The notes beneath the pieces are model-generated. The model had not been told where the DNA came from. It saw only the letters and a program-made list of their open reading frames with translations, and searched no databases. 64,000 nt of DNA from Sorangium cellulosum (GTDB taxonomy: Bacteria; Myxococcota_A; Polyangia; Polyangiales; Polyangiaceae). This document shows positions 54,781-63,935 of this stretch, one piece after another. The translations under genes and the position numbers were made by a program. Each line of letters begins with the position of its first letter. The first letter of the stretch is position 1. The stretch lies in the NCBI RefSeq assembly GCF_004135735.1, contig NZ_CP012670.1, forward strand, positions 11,197,482 to 11,261,481, written 5' to 3'.

Positions 54781-55764
54781 CTACTCCTTGAGCGCCTCGC
54801 TGCCGCCGATGATCTCCATGAGCTCCTTCGTGATCGCGGCCTGCCTCGCCTTGTTGTACTCGAGCGTGAGGCTGTCGATCATCTCCTTGGCGTTCTTGTT
54901 CGCGGCGTCCATCGCCGTCAGCTTGGCGCCGAGCTCGCTCGCCATGGACTCGTAGAGCGCGCGCAGGATCGAGATGTCCACGTACATCGGGACGAGCCGC
55001 TCCAGGAGCGCCTCCTTGTTCGGCTCGTACATGAACTCCGACGCGGGCCCGGGCGGCGAGGCGTGGTCGCCCCCCTCGGCGCGCTCGCCCTGCGCCGGCG
55101 CCGGCCCACCGACGGGCAGGAGCCGCTCGACGACGACGGTCTGGGAGATCGCGCTCTTGAACTCGTTGTAGACGAGGTAGATCGCGTCGATCTCGTTCTT
55201 GTTGAACGGGGCGAGGAGCTTCGCGCCGACCGCCTGGGCGGTCTCGAGGCTGAGCTTGTCCCAGACGCCGGGCAGGTACTCGAGGATGGGCGCGTCGCGG
55301 CGGGTGAAGTAGTCCCGCCCCTTGCGGCCGATGATCGCGAGCTGGACCTCCTGACCGGCCTCGGTCCGGCTCTTCCACTCGCGCTCGGCGCGCTTGTTGA
55401 TGTTGGTGTTGAAGGCGCCGCACAGCCCGCGGTCGCTCGTGAGCACGAGGAGCAGCACCCGTCGCTCCGCGCGGCTGACGAGCAGCGGGTGCGCCGGCCT
55501 GTCGCCCCCGGCGGCGGCGGCCGCGGCCGCGTGCCCGGCCGCCTCGCCCTCCGCCCCGATCCCCTCCGCCGCGGGCGCCGCGACCACGTCGCGCGTGATC
55601 TCCCAGAGCACCTCCTGCACCTTGACGGCGTAGGGCCGGAGCTCGGTGATGCGCTGCTGCGCCTTGTTGAGCTTGGCGCCCGCGACCATCTTCATGGCGC
55701 GGGTGATCTTCTGCGTCGACTTGACGCTCGAGATCCGCTTGCGAATGGACTTGAGGCTGGGCAC
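54781..55764 (-). CDS. atpG: F1 ATP synthase gamma subunit
   Basis: 327 residues. The N-terminus SLKSIRKRISSVKSTQKITRAMKMVAGAKL is the gamma signature, and the C-terminal helix ITKELMEIIGGSEAL with preceding EYNKARQAAITKEL is the conserved end. Insertions rich in Ala/Gly (about residues 70-95) and an acidic loop (QGERAEGGDHASPPGPASE) make it longer than the usual 285-295. Gamma is the central rotor shaft. It begins 6 bp after atpA. The beta and epsilon genes that normally follow are absent; the next gene in the same direction is the YciO/Sua5 gene. Confidence 0.95.
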   Translation of the reverse strand: MPSLKSIRKRISSVKSTQKITRAMKMVAGAKLNKAQQRITELRPYAVKVQEVLWEITRDVVAAPAAEGIGAEGEAAGHAAAAAAAGGDRPAHPLLVSRAERRVLLLVLTSDRGLCGAFNTNINKRAEREWKSRTEAGQEVQLAIIGRKGRDYFTRRDAPILEYLPGVWDKLSLETAQAVGAKLLAPFNKNEIDAIYLVYNEFKSAISQTVVVERLLPVGGPAPAQGERAEGGDHASPPGPASEFMYEPNKEALLERLVPMYVDISILRALYESMASELGAKLTAMDAANKNAKEMIDSLTLEYNKARQAAITKELMEIIGGSEALKE

Positions 55765-55770
55765 GGCTGC

Positions 55771-57669
55771 CTACTTTTCCTTCGCCTTCGAGGCGCTCTT
55801 CCCGTTCTTCGCCTTCGCCTTGGGCTTCGCCTCCTCGTCGTCGCCCGCCTCGTCCTCCCCCTCGTCGGCGGCCGACGCGCCCGCGGCGCTGCCCGCGTCG
55901 ATCACGAACCGCTTCTTGAAGGCGTCGATCGCCTTCGTCATCCGGGACTTGAGGTCGTCGTCGAGGACCTTCTTCTCGCGGATGTCCGCGAAGATCTGGG
56001 GGTGCTTGGCCTCCACGAACTTGTAGAGCTCGTCCTCGAAGCGCGCGAGCGAGCCCACGGGCAGGCTGTCGAGCAGGCCCTGCGTGCCGGCGTAGATGAT
56101 GAGGATCTGCTTCTCGACCGCGAGCGGCACGTACTGGCCCTGCTTCAGGATCTCGGTGAGGCGCGCGCCGCGCTCGAGCTGCGCGCGGGTCTTCGCGTCG
56201 AGGTCCGAGGCGAACTGGGAGAACGCCGCCATGGCGCGGTACTGCGCGAGATCGAGGCGGAGCGTGCCGGCGATCGACTTCATCGCCTTGATCTGCGCGT
56301 TGCCGCCGACGCGGCTGACCGAGATGCCGACGTTGATGGCCGGGCGGACGCCGGAGTAGAAGAGGTCGGCCTCGAGGAAGATCTGCCCGTCCGTGATGCT
56401 GATGACGTTGGTCGGGATGTACGCCGACACGTCGCCGGCCTGCGTCTCGATGACCGGCAGCGCGGTGAGCGAGCCGCCCGACTTCGGGTCGCGGACGATC
56501 TCGTAGTCGCTCGCCTTCGCCTTGTCCGAGAGCTGCTGCTCGAGCTTCTTGATCTCGTCCTTCTTCTCGTCCTTGCGCGCCTGCTCGAGCTTCTCGAAGA
56601 GGGACGCGTCGATCATCTTCCAGAGCGAGTCCTTCGCCGAGTGCATCCCGTGCGCCCCGATGTGCGACTTGCCGTCGACGCCGCGGTACGCCGGATCGCC
56701 GCCCTCGATCTTCGTCCCCTTCTGCACGACGTAGAAGATGTCGGCCATCTTCGCCGCGCGCTCGAGGAGCCGGGAGTGCAGGTAGAAGACGTCGCCCGGG
56801 TACGCCTCGCGGCCCGGCGGGCGGCGGAGCAGGAGCGAGAGCTGGCGGTACGCGACCGCCTGCTTCGACAGGTCGTCGTAGATGCACAGCGCGTGGCGCC
56901 CGGTGTCGCGGAAGTACTCGCCGATGGTCACGCCGGTGTACGGCGAGATGAACTGGAGCGGCGCGGTCTCGCTCGCGGTCGCGGCGACGACGATCGTGTA
57001 CTCCATCGCGCCGTGCGCCTCGAGCTTGTCGACCACCTGGCGCACCGTCGAGAGCTTCTGGCCGATCGCGACGTAGACGCAGATGACCCCCTTGCCCTTC
57101 TGGTTGATGATCGCGTCGACGGCGACCGCGGTCTTGCCCGTCTGCCGGTCGCCGATGATGAGCTCGCGCTGGCCGCGGCCGACCGGGATCATCGCGTCGA
57201 TCGCCTTGATGCCGGTCTGCATCGGCTCGGTGACCGGCTGGCGCTGGATGATGCCGGGCGCCTTCACCTCGACGCGGCGGCGCTCCTTCGCGTCGATCGG
57301 CCCCTTGCCGTCGATCGGCATGCCGAGCGCGTTGACCACGCGCCCGAGGGTCGCCTCGCCGACGGGCACCTCCATGATGCGCCCGGTCCGCTTCACGGCG
57401 TCGCCCTCCTTGATGAGGCTCGTGTCGCCGAAGATGGCGGCGCCGACGTTGTCCTGCTCGAGGTTCAGCACGAGCCCCATGAGGCTCGCGCCGTCCGAGC
57501 CGGTGAACTCGACGAGCTCACCGGCCATGGCGCGGCTCAACCCGTGCACACGGGCGATGCCGTCGCCGACCGTGAGCACGGTGCCCGTCTCGGCGACCTG
57601 AGCTGCCTTGTCGATATTCTGGATTTGCTTCTTGATGATCTGGGAGATCTCTTCGGCGCGGAGCTGCAT
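55771..57669 (-). CDS. atpA: F1 ATP synthase alpha subunit with a large insertion
   Basis: 632 residues against a usual length near 505. The N-terminus MQLRAEEISQIIKKQI, the P-loop GDRQTGKT (173-180) and the C-terminal domain are standard. Residues about 309-397 interrupt the HSRLLERAAK...GSLTALPVIETQAGD junction, where the family is normally continuous. The insert contains a Gly-rich stretch with GAHGMHSAKDS and a charged helix, LEQARKDEKKDEIKKLEQQL. The C-terminus carries an acidic-then-Lys tail (EDEAGDDEEAKPKAKAK). The flanking blocks are intact, so the subunit should still assemble. The insert should project from the surface near the nucleotide site. Interpretation is from motif alignment only. 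Confidence 0.93.
   Translation of the reverse strand: MQLRAEEISQIIKKQIQNIDKAAQVAETGTVLTVGDGIARVHGLSRAMAGELVEFTGSDGASLMGLVLNLEQDNVGAAIFGDTSLIKEGDAVKRTGRIMEVPVGEATLGRVVNALGMPIDGKGPIDAKERRRVEVKAPGIIQRQPVTEPMQTGIKAIDAMIPVGRGQRELIIGDRQTGKTAVAVDAIINQKGKGVICVYVAIGQKLSTVRQVVDKLEAHGAMEYTIVVAATASETAPLQFISPYTGVTIGEYFRDTGRHALCIYDDLSKQAVAYRQLSLLLRRPPGREAYPGDVFYLHSRLLERAAKMADIFYVVQKGTKIEGGDPAYRGVDGKSHIGAHGMHSAKDSLWKMIDASLFEKLEQARKDEKKDEIKKLEQQLSDKAKASDYEIVRDPKSGGSLTALPVIETQAGDVSAYIPTNVISITDGQIFLEADLFYSGVRPAINVGISVSRVGGNAQIKAMKSIAGTLRLDLAQYRAMAAFSQFASDLDAKTRAQLERGARLTEILKQGQYVPLAVEKQILIIYAGTQGLLDSLPVGSLARFEDELYKFVEAKHPQIFADIREKKVLDDDLKSRMTKAIDAFKKRFVIDAGSAAGASAADEGEDEAGDDEEAKPKAKAKNGKSASKAKEK
56479..56745 (-). 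other. Insertion within the ATP synthase alpha subunit
   Basis: About 89 codons (residues 309-397 of AtpA) with no counterpart in standard alpha subunits. The flanking sequence resumes exactly at the conserved SLTALPVIETQAGD block. Confidence 0.75.
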
Positions 57670-57783
57670 GCGGAGTCCTCTGTCGGGAGACGCTTGGGCT
57701 TCGGAATCTACGTCGTCAAGGTCGAGGGCCAGCGAGCGCGGGCCGGGACCTATCGTGAAACAGGGGTGCGCGTTCGCGTCCCC

Positions 57784-58326
57784 TCAGGTTCGGAGCAGGT
57801 TGTCACGGAAGCTCGACAGCCGGGCCCGGAGGCTGCCGTCGATCACCTGGTCGTCGATCTGGGTGACCACGCCGGCGATGAGCGAGGGATCCTGCTTGTG
57901 GGTGATCGAGATCTTCTTGCCGGTCGCCTTCTCGAGCTCGGCCCGGAGCCGGTCGAGGTACGCGTCGCTCAGCGGGCCCGCGCTCGTGACGACGGCGCGG
58001 GCGAGGTTCTGGTCCTGATCGACGAGCCGCGCGAGCTGGCGGGCGATCTCGGGCAGCGCCGCGAGCCGCCTCCGCCGCGACAGGAGCCGGAGCGTGCTCT
58101 GCGTCACCTCCGACAGGCCGGCGCGCGCGCAGAGCTCGCGCAGCAGCGCCTCGCGCTGGGCCTCCGGGACGAGCGGGTCGTCGAGCACGAGGCGGAGCTC
58201 CTCGCTCGCCGAGTACATCGCGCTGGCGTCCTGGAACTCCCTGGCGAGGGTCGAGAGGTTCCCGTTCTCCTTGCCGATCTCGAAGATCGCGCGCCCGTAA
58301 CGCCGGGCCACGGCCTCGTAGCTCAT
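57784..58326 (-). CDS. atpH: F1 ATP synthase delta subunit
   Basis: 180 residues of the OSCP/delta family: YEAVARRYGRAIFEIGKE at the N-terminus, then DPLVPEAQREALLRELCARAGL, and the C-terminal HKQDPSLIAGVVTQIDDQVIDGSLRARL, a diagnostic block. Delta links F1 to the peripheral stalk. The ATG overlaps the stop of the b gene by 4 bp, and 114 bp separate its stop from atpA. Confidence 0.93.
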   Translation of the reverse strand: MSYEAVARRYGRAIFEIGKENGNLSTLAREFQDASAMYSASEELRLVLDDPLVPEAQREALLRELCARAGLSEVTQSTLRLLSRRRRLAALPEIARQLARLVDQDQNLARAVVTSAGPLSDAYLDRLRAELEKATGKKISITHKQDPSLIAGVVTQIDDQVIDGSLRARLSSFRDNLLRT

Positions 58327-59336
58327 CTCGCTGCTCCGGTGGTCTGGGGTCCGCGGGCGGCGCCGGAGGAGACGGCCGCGGGGATGGCCTTCAGGTACTC
58401 CTCGGCGACCCGGTCGTGGTCTTCCTTGCCGACGCGCTGCCGGAGCAGCTGCTCGGCGGCGGCGACGGCGCCCTCCACCGCCTCCTTGAGGAGCAGGGCG
58501 CGCGCCTCCTTGAGCTCCTGCTCGATGCGGAACTCGGCGTCCTTCCGCATCCGGACGCGCCGCTGCTCCGCCTCGGCGAGCACGTGGGCCTTCTCGCGCT
58601 CGGCCTGCGCCGCGTGCTCGGCCTTGAGCTCCGCGAGCGTCTCCTCGAGCCGCGTGAGCTTGTCCTCGTACTGGTCGAGCCGCTTCTCGGCCTCCTCCTT
58701 GAGGCGCGAGGCGTTGTCGAGCTCCGCCATGATCGTCTGCTTGCGCTTCTTCAGCGCCTCGGCGATCGGCTTCCTCCCGAAGCGGACGATGATGAAGGCG
58801 AGGAGCCCGAAGTTCAGGAGCGAGGCGAGGAACGGCGGCGGCTGGTTCCTCGGGTCGCAGGGGTTCTGCTCGTTGTGGTAGCGCCAGAGCAGCGAGTGGA
58901 TGCCGCCCTTGCCGGCCGCCTCGTTGTTCACGCCGATGAGCCCCTGCCACCAGTTCACGTGCGGCGGCGGATCGGTCGGGCCGTGGCCGGGGCAGTGCTC
59001 CTCGTGCCCGTGGGCCGCGGACTCGGCCTCGGGCGCGGCGCGCCCGTGGGCGCCGGGCTGACCCGGCTGCGCCTGCATCCGCAGCCCGCCGTGGCCCGGG
59101 GGAAGCTGGCGGCCGCCCGGCCCGATCGGGCGGCCGGGCTGCACCTCCCGCGAGCGGGGGGGCATCTGGTGCGGGTTCGGCCGGGCGGCGCCGTGCGGGG
59201 CTGGCTGGGCCGCCCCGACGGGCGGGTGCCCCGGCGGCATGGCCGGCTGCGCCTCCGGCTGCTGCGCGAGCGCGGTGCCGGCGGTGAGCGCTGCGGCGAG
59301 GCCGAGCGCGAGCGAGGTGCGGCGGGTCGGCTTCAC
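58323..59336 (-). CDS. atpF: F0 ATP synthase b subunit with long N-terminal extension
   Basis: 337 residues, about twice the usual length of b. A signal-peptide-like N-terminus (TSLALGLAAALTAGTALAQ) precedes about 120 residues rich in Pro, His, Gly and Gln, with HGHEEHCPGHGP just before the membrane part. The membrane segment is FLASLLNFGLLAFIIV (about 169-185), followed by RFGRKPIAEALKKRK and a long helix as in normal b subunits. The extension should face the periplasm. The GTG start overlaps the b' stop (GTGA). It pairs with b' in the peripheral stalk. Confidence 0.9.
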   Translation of the reverse strand: MKPTRRTSLALGLAAALTAGTALAQQPEAQPAMPPGHPPVGAAQPAPHGAARPNPHQMPPRSREVQPGRPIGPGGRQLPPGHGGLRMQAQPGQPGAHGRAAPEAESAAHGHEEHCPGHGPTDPPPHVNWWQGLIGVNNEAAGKGGIHSLLWRYHNEQNPCDPRNQPPPFLASLLNFGLLAFIIVRFGRKPIAEALKKRKQTIMAELDNASRLKEEAEKRLDQYEDKLTRLEETLAELKAEHAAQAEREKAHVLAEAEQRRVRMRKDAEFRIEQELKEARALLLKEAVEGAVAAAEQLLRQRVGKEDHDRVAEEYLKAIPAAVSSGAARGPQTTGAAR

Positions 59337-59794
59337 TGGCGCACCTCCCGGCCGATCATGCTCGCGGCGATCTCCGCGGCGAGCGCGGGCTGGGCGGCGG
59401 CGAGCTCGCCGCGCATGCGGGCGACCTCGGCCGCGATCTTCGCCTTGCCGTCCTCGAGGATGCGGGCGGTCTCGGCCCGGGCCTCGGCCATGATCTGCGC
59501 CTCGAGCTTCGCGGTCTCGGCGCGGAGCCGCTCCCGCTCCACCCCGGCCTCGCGCCGGACCTTCTCGATCTCGGCCTCGTAGCGGGAGAGCAGCTCGCCT
59601 GCCCGCTCGTCCATCTCGCGGGCTTCCCGCTTGGCGCCGTCGGTGCGCCGCTCGCGCTCCTCGAAGACGCGGAGCAGCGGATCGAACAGCAGCGGCTTGA
59701 GCACGACGATGAACGTCGAGAACAGGACAACCTGCGCCAGGAACGTCAGATCGAAATCGACGGAGATGGCGCCGGACGCGAGGAGGGGTTGCAT
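59333..59794 (-). CDS. F0 ATP synthase b' subunit
   Basis: 153 residues. A short outer segment (ISVDFDLTFLAQ) leads to one membrane segment (VVLFSTFIVVLKPLLF), and then LFDPLLRVFEERERRT and a long charged coiled coil, the pattern of b/b'. The ATG at 59794 has no clear ribosome site; GTG at 59809 is an alternative. It is the first gene of the five-gene ATP synthase cluster. The sequence upstream (59795-60011) has three imperfect 21-22-bp repeats. Confidence 0.88.
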   Translation of the reverse strand: MQPLLASGAISVDFDLTFLAQVVLFSTFIVVLKPLLFDPLLRVFEERERRTDGAKREAREMDERAGELLSRYEAEIEKVRREAGVERERLRAETAKLEAQIMAEARAETARILEDGKAKIAAEVARMRGELAAAQPALAAEIAASMIGREVRQ

Positions 59795-59944
59795 TGCGTT
59801 CGGATTCACGGGTGCAGGTTCGGCGACGAGGGCGCGCGAGCGGGAGCTGCTCGCTGCCAGGCGCCCCCGGGGGGCGTTTTCGCGCGCCGGCATTAGCACG
59901 TGTCACTCAAAGCTGGAAGGGATCTCGGCAGGGCGGCCGCGCGC

Positions 59945-60010
59945 GCTCTTCCAGCGTGCGCGGCGGCTCTTCCAGCGCGCGCGGCGCGCTCTTTCAGCGC
60001 GCACGGCGCC
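59945..60010. repeat. Three 21-22-bp imperfect repeats upstream of the ATP synthase genes
   Basis: GCTCTTCCAGCG (third copy GCTCTTTCAGCG) starts at 59945, 59966 and 59988, each followed by a GCGCGGC-like stretch. They lie between the stop of the unknown gene at 60012 and the b' gene. Confidence 0.6.
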
Positions 60011-60011
60011 C

Positions 60012-61460
60012 CTACAGGCTCGCGAGCGAGCGCAGCATCTCCTCGATCCCCTCCTCGAGCGCGGCGGCGGTCGCGCGTCGCGACGCGGGCGGCGCGCCGT
60101 CCTCGTCGCGGATGGCCTCGGCCGCCCGCGGGTTGCGGAACCAGTCCTCGTCGAAGCGCTCGATCATGTCGCGCCGATCGCGCGCGCCGAGGAGCGCCCC
60201 GGCGAGCCGGACGGCCGCGTCCGGCTCCAGCGCCGGGAGGACGCCGGCGAGCGCGCCGGGGATGGGCGCGCCGAGCGCGCGCGCGGTCGCCTCCTCGAAG
60301 CGGTCGCCGCGATCGCGCGAGGACCGGAGCAGCACGTGCTCGCCTCCGTCGTGGCCGGCGCGGAACACGAGCGAGGCCCGCGCGGCGTCGAGCCGGAGCG
60401 AGAGGAGCAGGCCGCGCGCGGTCGCGCGCGCCTGATCGAGCGCGCGCCCCCGGCCGAGCCCGAGCGCGCGCGCGCAGAAGACGGGATCGGCGACGAGGCC
60501 GCCGAACAGGGCGGCGCGGCGCGCTCGCCGGAGATCGAACGGCGCGTGGGCGAGCGCGAACGACCCGCCGCCCGAGGCGAGCGCGAGCGCCGCGCCGAAG
60601 CGGGCGAGCGCGCGGGCGAAGGAGGCCGCGCCGAGCGGCCGCGGCAGCGGACCGAGATCGATCGCGAGCCCCTCGGTGAGCGGCGTCGCGCGGAACAGCT
60701 CCTCGATCCACCGGGGCGTGAGCCGCGCCGGCCACCCCGACGCGGCGTCCCGGCCCACGGCGCGCCCGAGCGCGTCGTGCCAGGTCGGCGCGCGATCGAT
60801 CATCGACTCGGTCCGGCGGAGCAGCGCCTCCGCGGCGTCGAGCACGGCGTCGGGCGGATCGCCGGGGATCTCGATGGCGCGGAGGCTCCCCTCCGCGAGC
60901 CGCCGCGCCGCCTCGTGCCGCCGCTCGACCAGGATGCGGGCGGCGTCCGCGACCGCCCCGGCGCCGCGGGCGAGCGCCTCGGCGAACCTGCGCCGTCCGG
61001 CGTCCGTCGGATCGGCGAGCAGCCCGAGGCGGGCCTCGCGCGGCGACATCCGCGCCGGCTCGGGCAGGTCGATCGCGATCGACGCCGCGCGCCAGGCCGC
61101 GGCGAGGCGGACGCGATCGGCCCAGACGACCCGCTCCAGCGTGAGCGCGTGGACCCAGTCCGCGAGCGGCGCCGCGAGCCCGGTCGGATCGGGCGGCGCG
61201 GGCGGCCGCGGGCTCGCGATGCCGAGCTCCGCGCCGAGGCCGGGGGTCTGCCCGGTGAGCTCGAGGTAGGTGGTCCGTGAGCTCACGCGCCGGAACGGAT
61301 CGAGCGGATTCCTGAGCCGGGCCGCGGCCTCGGCGGCGCCCGGGCTCTCCGGATCGGCGTCGGCCGGCGCGGGCGCGCGGCGGAGGTCGCGCACCGCCGC
61401 GCGCCACGCGCGCGCCGCGCGGGCGACGTCGCGATCGAGGCGGAGCAGATCGAGGTCCAT
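60012..61460 (-). CDS. Conserved-looking protein of unknown function
   Basis: 482 residues, Ala/Arg-rich and mostly helical, with no signal peptide or membrane segment. There is no motif I can assign. Segments such as LVERRHEAARRLAEGSLRAIEIPGD and PTWHDALGRAVGRDAASGWPARLTPRWIEELF are regular enough to support real coding sequence, and codon usage is like its neighbours. It starts 6 bp after the miaE stop, so it is probably co-transcribed with it. The function is unknown. Confidence 0.75.
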   Translation of the reverse strand: MDLDLLRLDRDVARAARAWRAAVRDLRRAPAPADADPESPGAAEAAARLRNPLDPFRRVSSRTTYLELTGQTPGLGAELGIASPRPPAPPDPTGLAAPLADWVHALTLERVVWADRVRLAAAWRAASIAIDLPEPARMSPREARLGLLADPTDAGRRRFAEALARGAGAVADAARILVERRHEAARRLAEGSLRAIEIPGDPPDAVLDAAEALLRRTESMIDRAPTWHDALGRAVGRDAASGWPARLTPRWIEELFRATPLTEGLAIDLGPLPRPLGAASFARALARFGAALALASGGGSFALAHAPFDLRRARRAALFGGLVADPVFCARALGLGRGRALDQARATARGLLLSLRLDAARASLVFRAGHDGGEHVLLRSSRDRGDRFEEATARALGAPIPGALAGVLPALEPDAAVRLAGALLGARDRRDMIERFDEDWFRNPRAAEAIRDEDGAPPASRRATAAALEEGIEEMLRSLASL

Positions 61461-61466
61461 GGCCGC

Positions 61467-62063
61467 CTACCCGTGCACCACGGGCGCCGCCCCGAGGCGC
61501 CCGGCGATCTCGCCCTCGGCGCGCGCGAGCTCGGCCAGCCGGGCTCGCGTCGCGCCCTCGTCGCCCGCGACCTCGATGGCGAGGTCGACGAGGGTCCGGT
61601 AGTGCCGGGCCTCCGACGCGAAGAGCTCCTCGTAGAACGGCGCGAGCTCGTGCGCGCGCGCCGCGAGCCCGTCGGCGAGCAGCCGGAAGCGCTCGCAGGA
61701 GCGCGCCTCGATGATCGCGCCGACGAGCAGCCGATCGATGAGCGCGGCCCGCGCGTTGCGCGCGCAGGTGCTCGAGGCCGCCTTGCGCAGCTCGCTGGCG
61801 TACACGTCGGTCTCCGGCTTGCCGAGCGTGAGGCCGCGCCGCTCGATGACGTCGAGCAGCGCGCGGAAGTGGCGGAGCTCCTCCTCGGCGAGGTCGACGA
61901 GCGCGCGCGCGAGGCGCGGGATCGACGGCCAGCGCGCGGCGAGCGACAGCGCGTTGGACGCCGCCTTCATCTCGCAGTGGGCGTGATCGGTCAGGAGCGC
62001 CGGCAGATCGGCGAGCGCCACGTCAGCCCAGCGGGGGTCGGTCGGTAGGGTCAGGCACAGCAC
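61467..62063 (-). CDS. miaE: tRNA-(ms2io6A)-hydroxylase MiaE
   Basis: 198 residues of the MiaE diiron hydroxylase family. It has the helix-borne ligands: HCEMKAASNALSL, LAEEELRHFRALLDVI (ExxH), IEARSCERFRLLA and ASEARHYRTLVDLA (ExxH). MiaE hydroxylates the isopentenyl group of 2-methylthio-N6-isopentenyl-adenosine at tRNA position 37. All ligand-bearing motifs are present and the length is normal. It lies between the outer-membrane protein gene (44 bp upstream) and the unknown gene. Confidence 0.9.
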   Translation of the reverse strand: MLCLTLPTDPRWADVALADLPALLTDHAHCEMKAASNALSLAARWPSIPRLARALVDLAEEELRHFRALLDVIERRGLTLGKPETDVYASELRKAASSTCARNARAALIDRLLVGAIIEARSCERFRLLADGLAARAHELAPFYEELFASEARHYRTLVDLAIEVAGDEGATRARLAELARAEGEIAGRLGAAPVVHG

Positions 62064-62107
62064 GCACCGCCGACCTAGAGCAAGCGCGGCGCGGCGAGAA
62101 GGGGGCC

Positions 62108-63196
62108 CTAGAACCCCTCGGACGACGCGCGGGTCAGCCCGCTCGACTCCAGGTGGTAGGCGAGCCCGAAGACGATCGTGGTCGGCCCGTCGCTGGAGAG
62201 CGCCCGCCGCACGCTGGCCTCGGCGGAGAACTGCGTGCCCACGTACGCCACGCCGAGCGAGAGCGCGTGCTGCCCGGCGCCCTGATCGAAGCGGTAGCCG
62301 GCGCGGAGCGGGAAGTGGTCGCCGGCGAGGTACTCGCCGCCCGCCATGATGCGGTACGTGGCGTCGGTGTAGGAGTTGAAGTCCACGAGCCCGTCGACCT
62401 CGATCGAGAAGTCGCGCGTGCCGAGCCCGACCCCTCCGCCGACGGTCGTGGGGAGCAACCCGTGGTCCGGATAGGAGAGGTTCTGTCCGACGACCGCGAT
62501 GTACAAGGAGTCGGTCGGCCTGACGGTGAGCGCGGCGTCGAACGTGAACGCGTTGACGAAGGCGTGCCGGCCCATGTTGCCCGCCTCGTCGACGTCGCCC
62601 TTGTCCCTCAGGCCGCCCGAGAAGAGGCTGTCGCCGAGGCCGCCCTCGGTCCGCTTCCCCTCCTGGGTGATCCTGGCGTAGCGGCCGGCGAGCCCGACGA
62701 AGACGCGCTCGGTGAGGGGGTAGGCGAGGCCCATCCGCGCGTCGAGGTAGGAGCGCCTGAGCCCGCCCTTCCCCATGTCAACCCAGCCGCCGACGGCGGA
62801 GATGGCGCCCGCGAGCCTCCCCGTGACCGAGTCGGCCACGACGCCGCCGAGGACCAGCCGATCCGCGTCGGGGCTCCACTGGCTGATCGCCTGCAGGTGG
62901 TAGACGCGCGTCTCGACCAGCGCGGACGGATTCACGAAGATGGCCGACGTCCCGTTCCCGAGGGCGCGCAGCGCGCCGCCGAAGGCAGCGGCGCGGGGCG
63001 TCTCGTTCTCGCCGTAGGCATAGGCGACCTGCGGCGGCAGCTCCTCGGCCGCCGCCGGCTCCGCGGCCAGCGCGAGCGCGCCCGCGAGCGCGACGGCCCC
63101 GGCCCGCACGGAGGTCGAGGCTGGCGCCTGGCCCCACGACCGCTCCGGCCGCGGAGTCAGGAGTGCCCCCATTGTCAACCGGATCCCCAACGGCAT
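62108..63196 (-). CDS. Putative outer-membrane beta-barrel protein
   Basis: 362 residues. A signal peptide-like region (AGAVALAGALALAAEPAAAEE) precedes a strand-rich body with alternating hydrophobic residues: AFGGALRALGNGTSAIFVNPSAL near the start is like PorV/FadL-type proteins, and the last strands are SAEASVRRALSSDGPTTIVFGLAYHL. No lipobox is present. It is probably an outer-membrane barrel that binds or transports hydrophobic or secreted substrates. The start at 63196 is uncertain; ATG at 63172 is an alternative. It is the first gene of the minus-strand run that includes miaE. Confidence 0.8.
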   Translation of the reverse strand: MPLGIRLTMGALLTPRPERSWGQAPASTSVRAGAVALAGALALAAEPAAAEELPPQVAYAYGENETPRAAAFGGALRALGNGTSAIFVNPSALVETRVYHLQAISQWSPDADRLVLGGVVADSVTGRLAGAISAVGGWVDMGKGGLRRSYLDARMGLAYPLTERVFVGLAGRYARITQEGKRTEGGLGDSLFSGGLRDKGDVDEAGNMGRHAFVNAFTFDAALTVRPTDSLYIAVVGQNLSYPDHGLLPTTVGGGVGLGTRDFSIEVDGLVDFNSYTDATYRIMAGGEYLAGDHFPLRAGYRFDQGAGQHALSLGVAYVGTQFSAEASVRRALSSDGPTTIVFGLAYHLESSGLTRASSEGF

Positions 63197-63922
63197 CGCC
63201 TCGCCATATCCCAGACCGGGGCCATGGGGCCAAGTTCTCGAACCGTCAAAAATTGCTCGCCGTCGGTCGCTCTGTGCTGGACGGCCTCCGTTTTTCTCAA
63301 AAACCTGGAAACCGAGCCGGCTCTACCCTCTTGACGACGAGATGAGCGGGGTTTGCTCTGCGTTCGAGGGCGCATCGCCAAAATCGCCGAGCCGCGTCGG
63401 GGGTTTTGGCGGCGGGGTTCCGGGGGGGCCCTGCTGGACCGACGCGAAGCCGATTTCGCAGTGCGGCATGGCATGAATTTACATTAACGATATTCGACAC
63501 TTGAATCAGGTTTCGCAGTTGGGGATAGACGCCCGGACTCACCCGGTGCTACCTCGGATTCGTCCTCGGGGCGGTCCGATGCCGCCACCGGGTCCTCCAC
63601 GGGTGACCCCGAAAGGGGCTCTGCGGGCTACCGAGCTCTGTGAGGCGGTATGGGGGACGGCTGTGCCGATCTGTCTTCCAATGCGATGGACCTCGACGCG
63701 ACGGTTGCACCCCCACCTCTTACGGCGCGCTTGGCTGGAGCCGAGCCGAAGGCCGGAGCAAGGGGGCCGTATTTTCACCCGCATCCAGGAGGATGCAGGC
63801 GGACGATTTTCCGAGGGCGAAGCGGCCGTGGGCGGACTGTTGAAAAGTCGACGAGCGCTTCGAATACATTCAGAATAACCTAACAATCTCCAGCTGTTAG
63901 AGGCGAGACCTCGCTGGGAGAC

Positions 63923-63931
63923 CTGTGGATA
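63923..63931 (-). promoter_or_regulatory. Perfect DnaA box
   Basis: TGTGGATAA on the plus strand, i.e. TTATCCACA on the minus strand, the consensus DnaA-binding site. Only one exact copy is present within the window end. Confidence 0.5.
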
Positions 63932-63935
63932 AGTT

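Noticed and set aside
63501..63878. 125-codon plus-strand open frame at the window end
   Set aside because: No ribosome site, no recognisable features and a composition like neighbouring non-coding frames.
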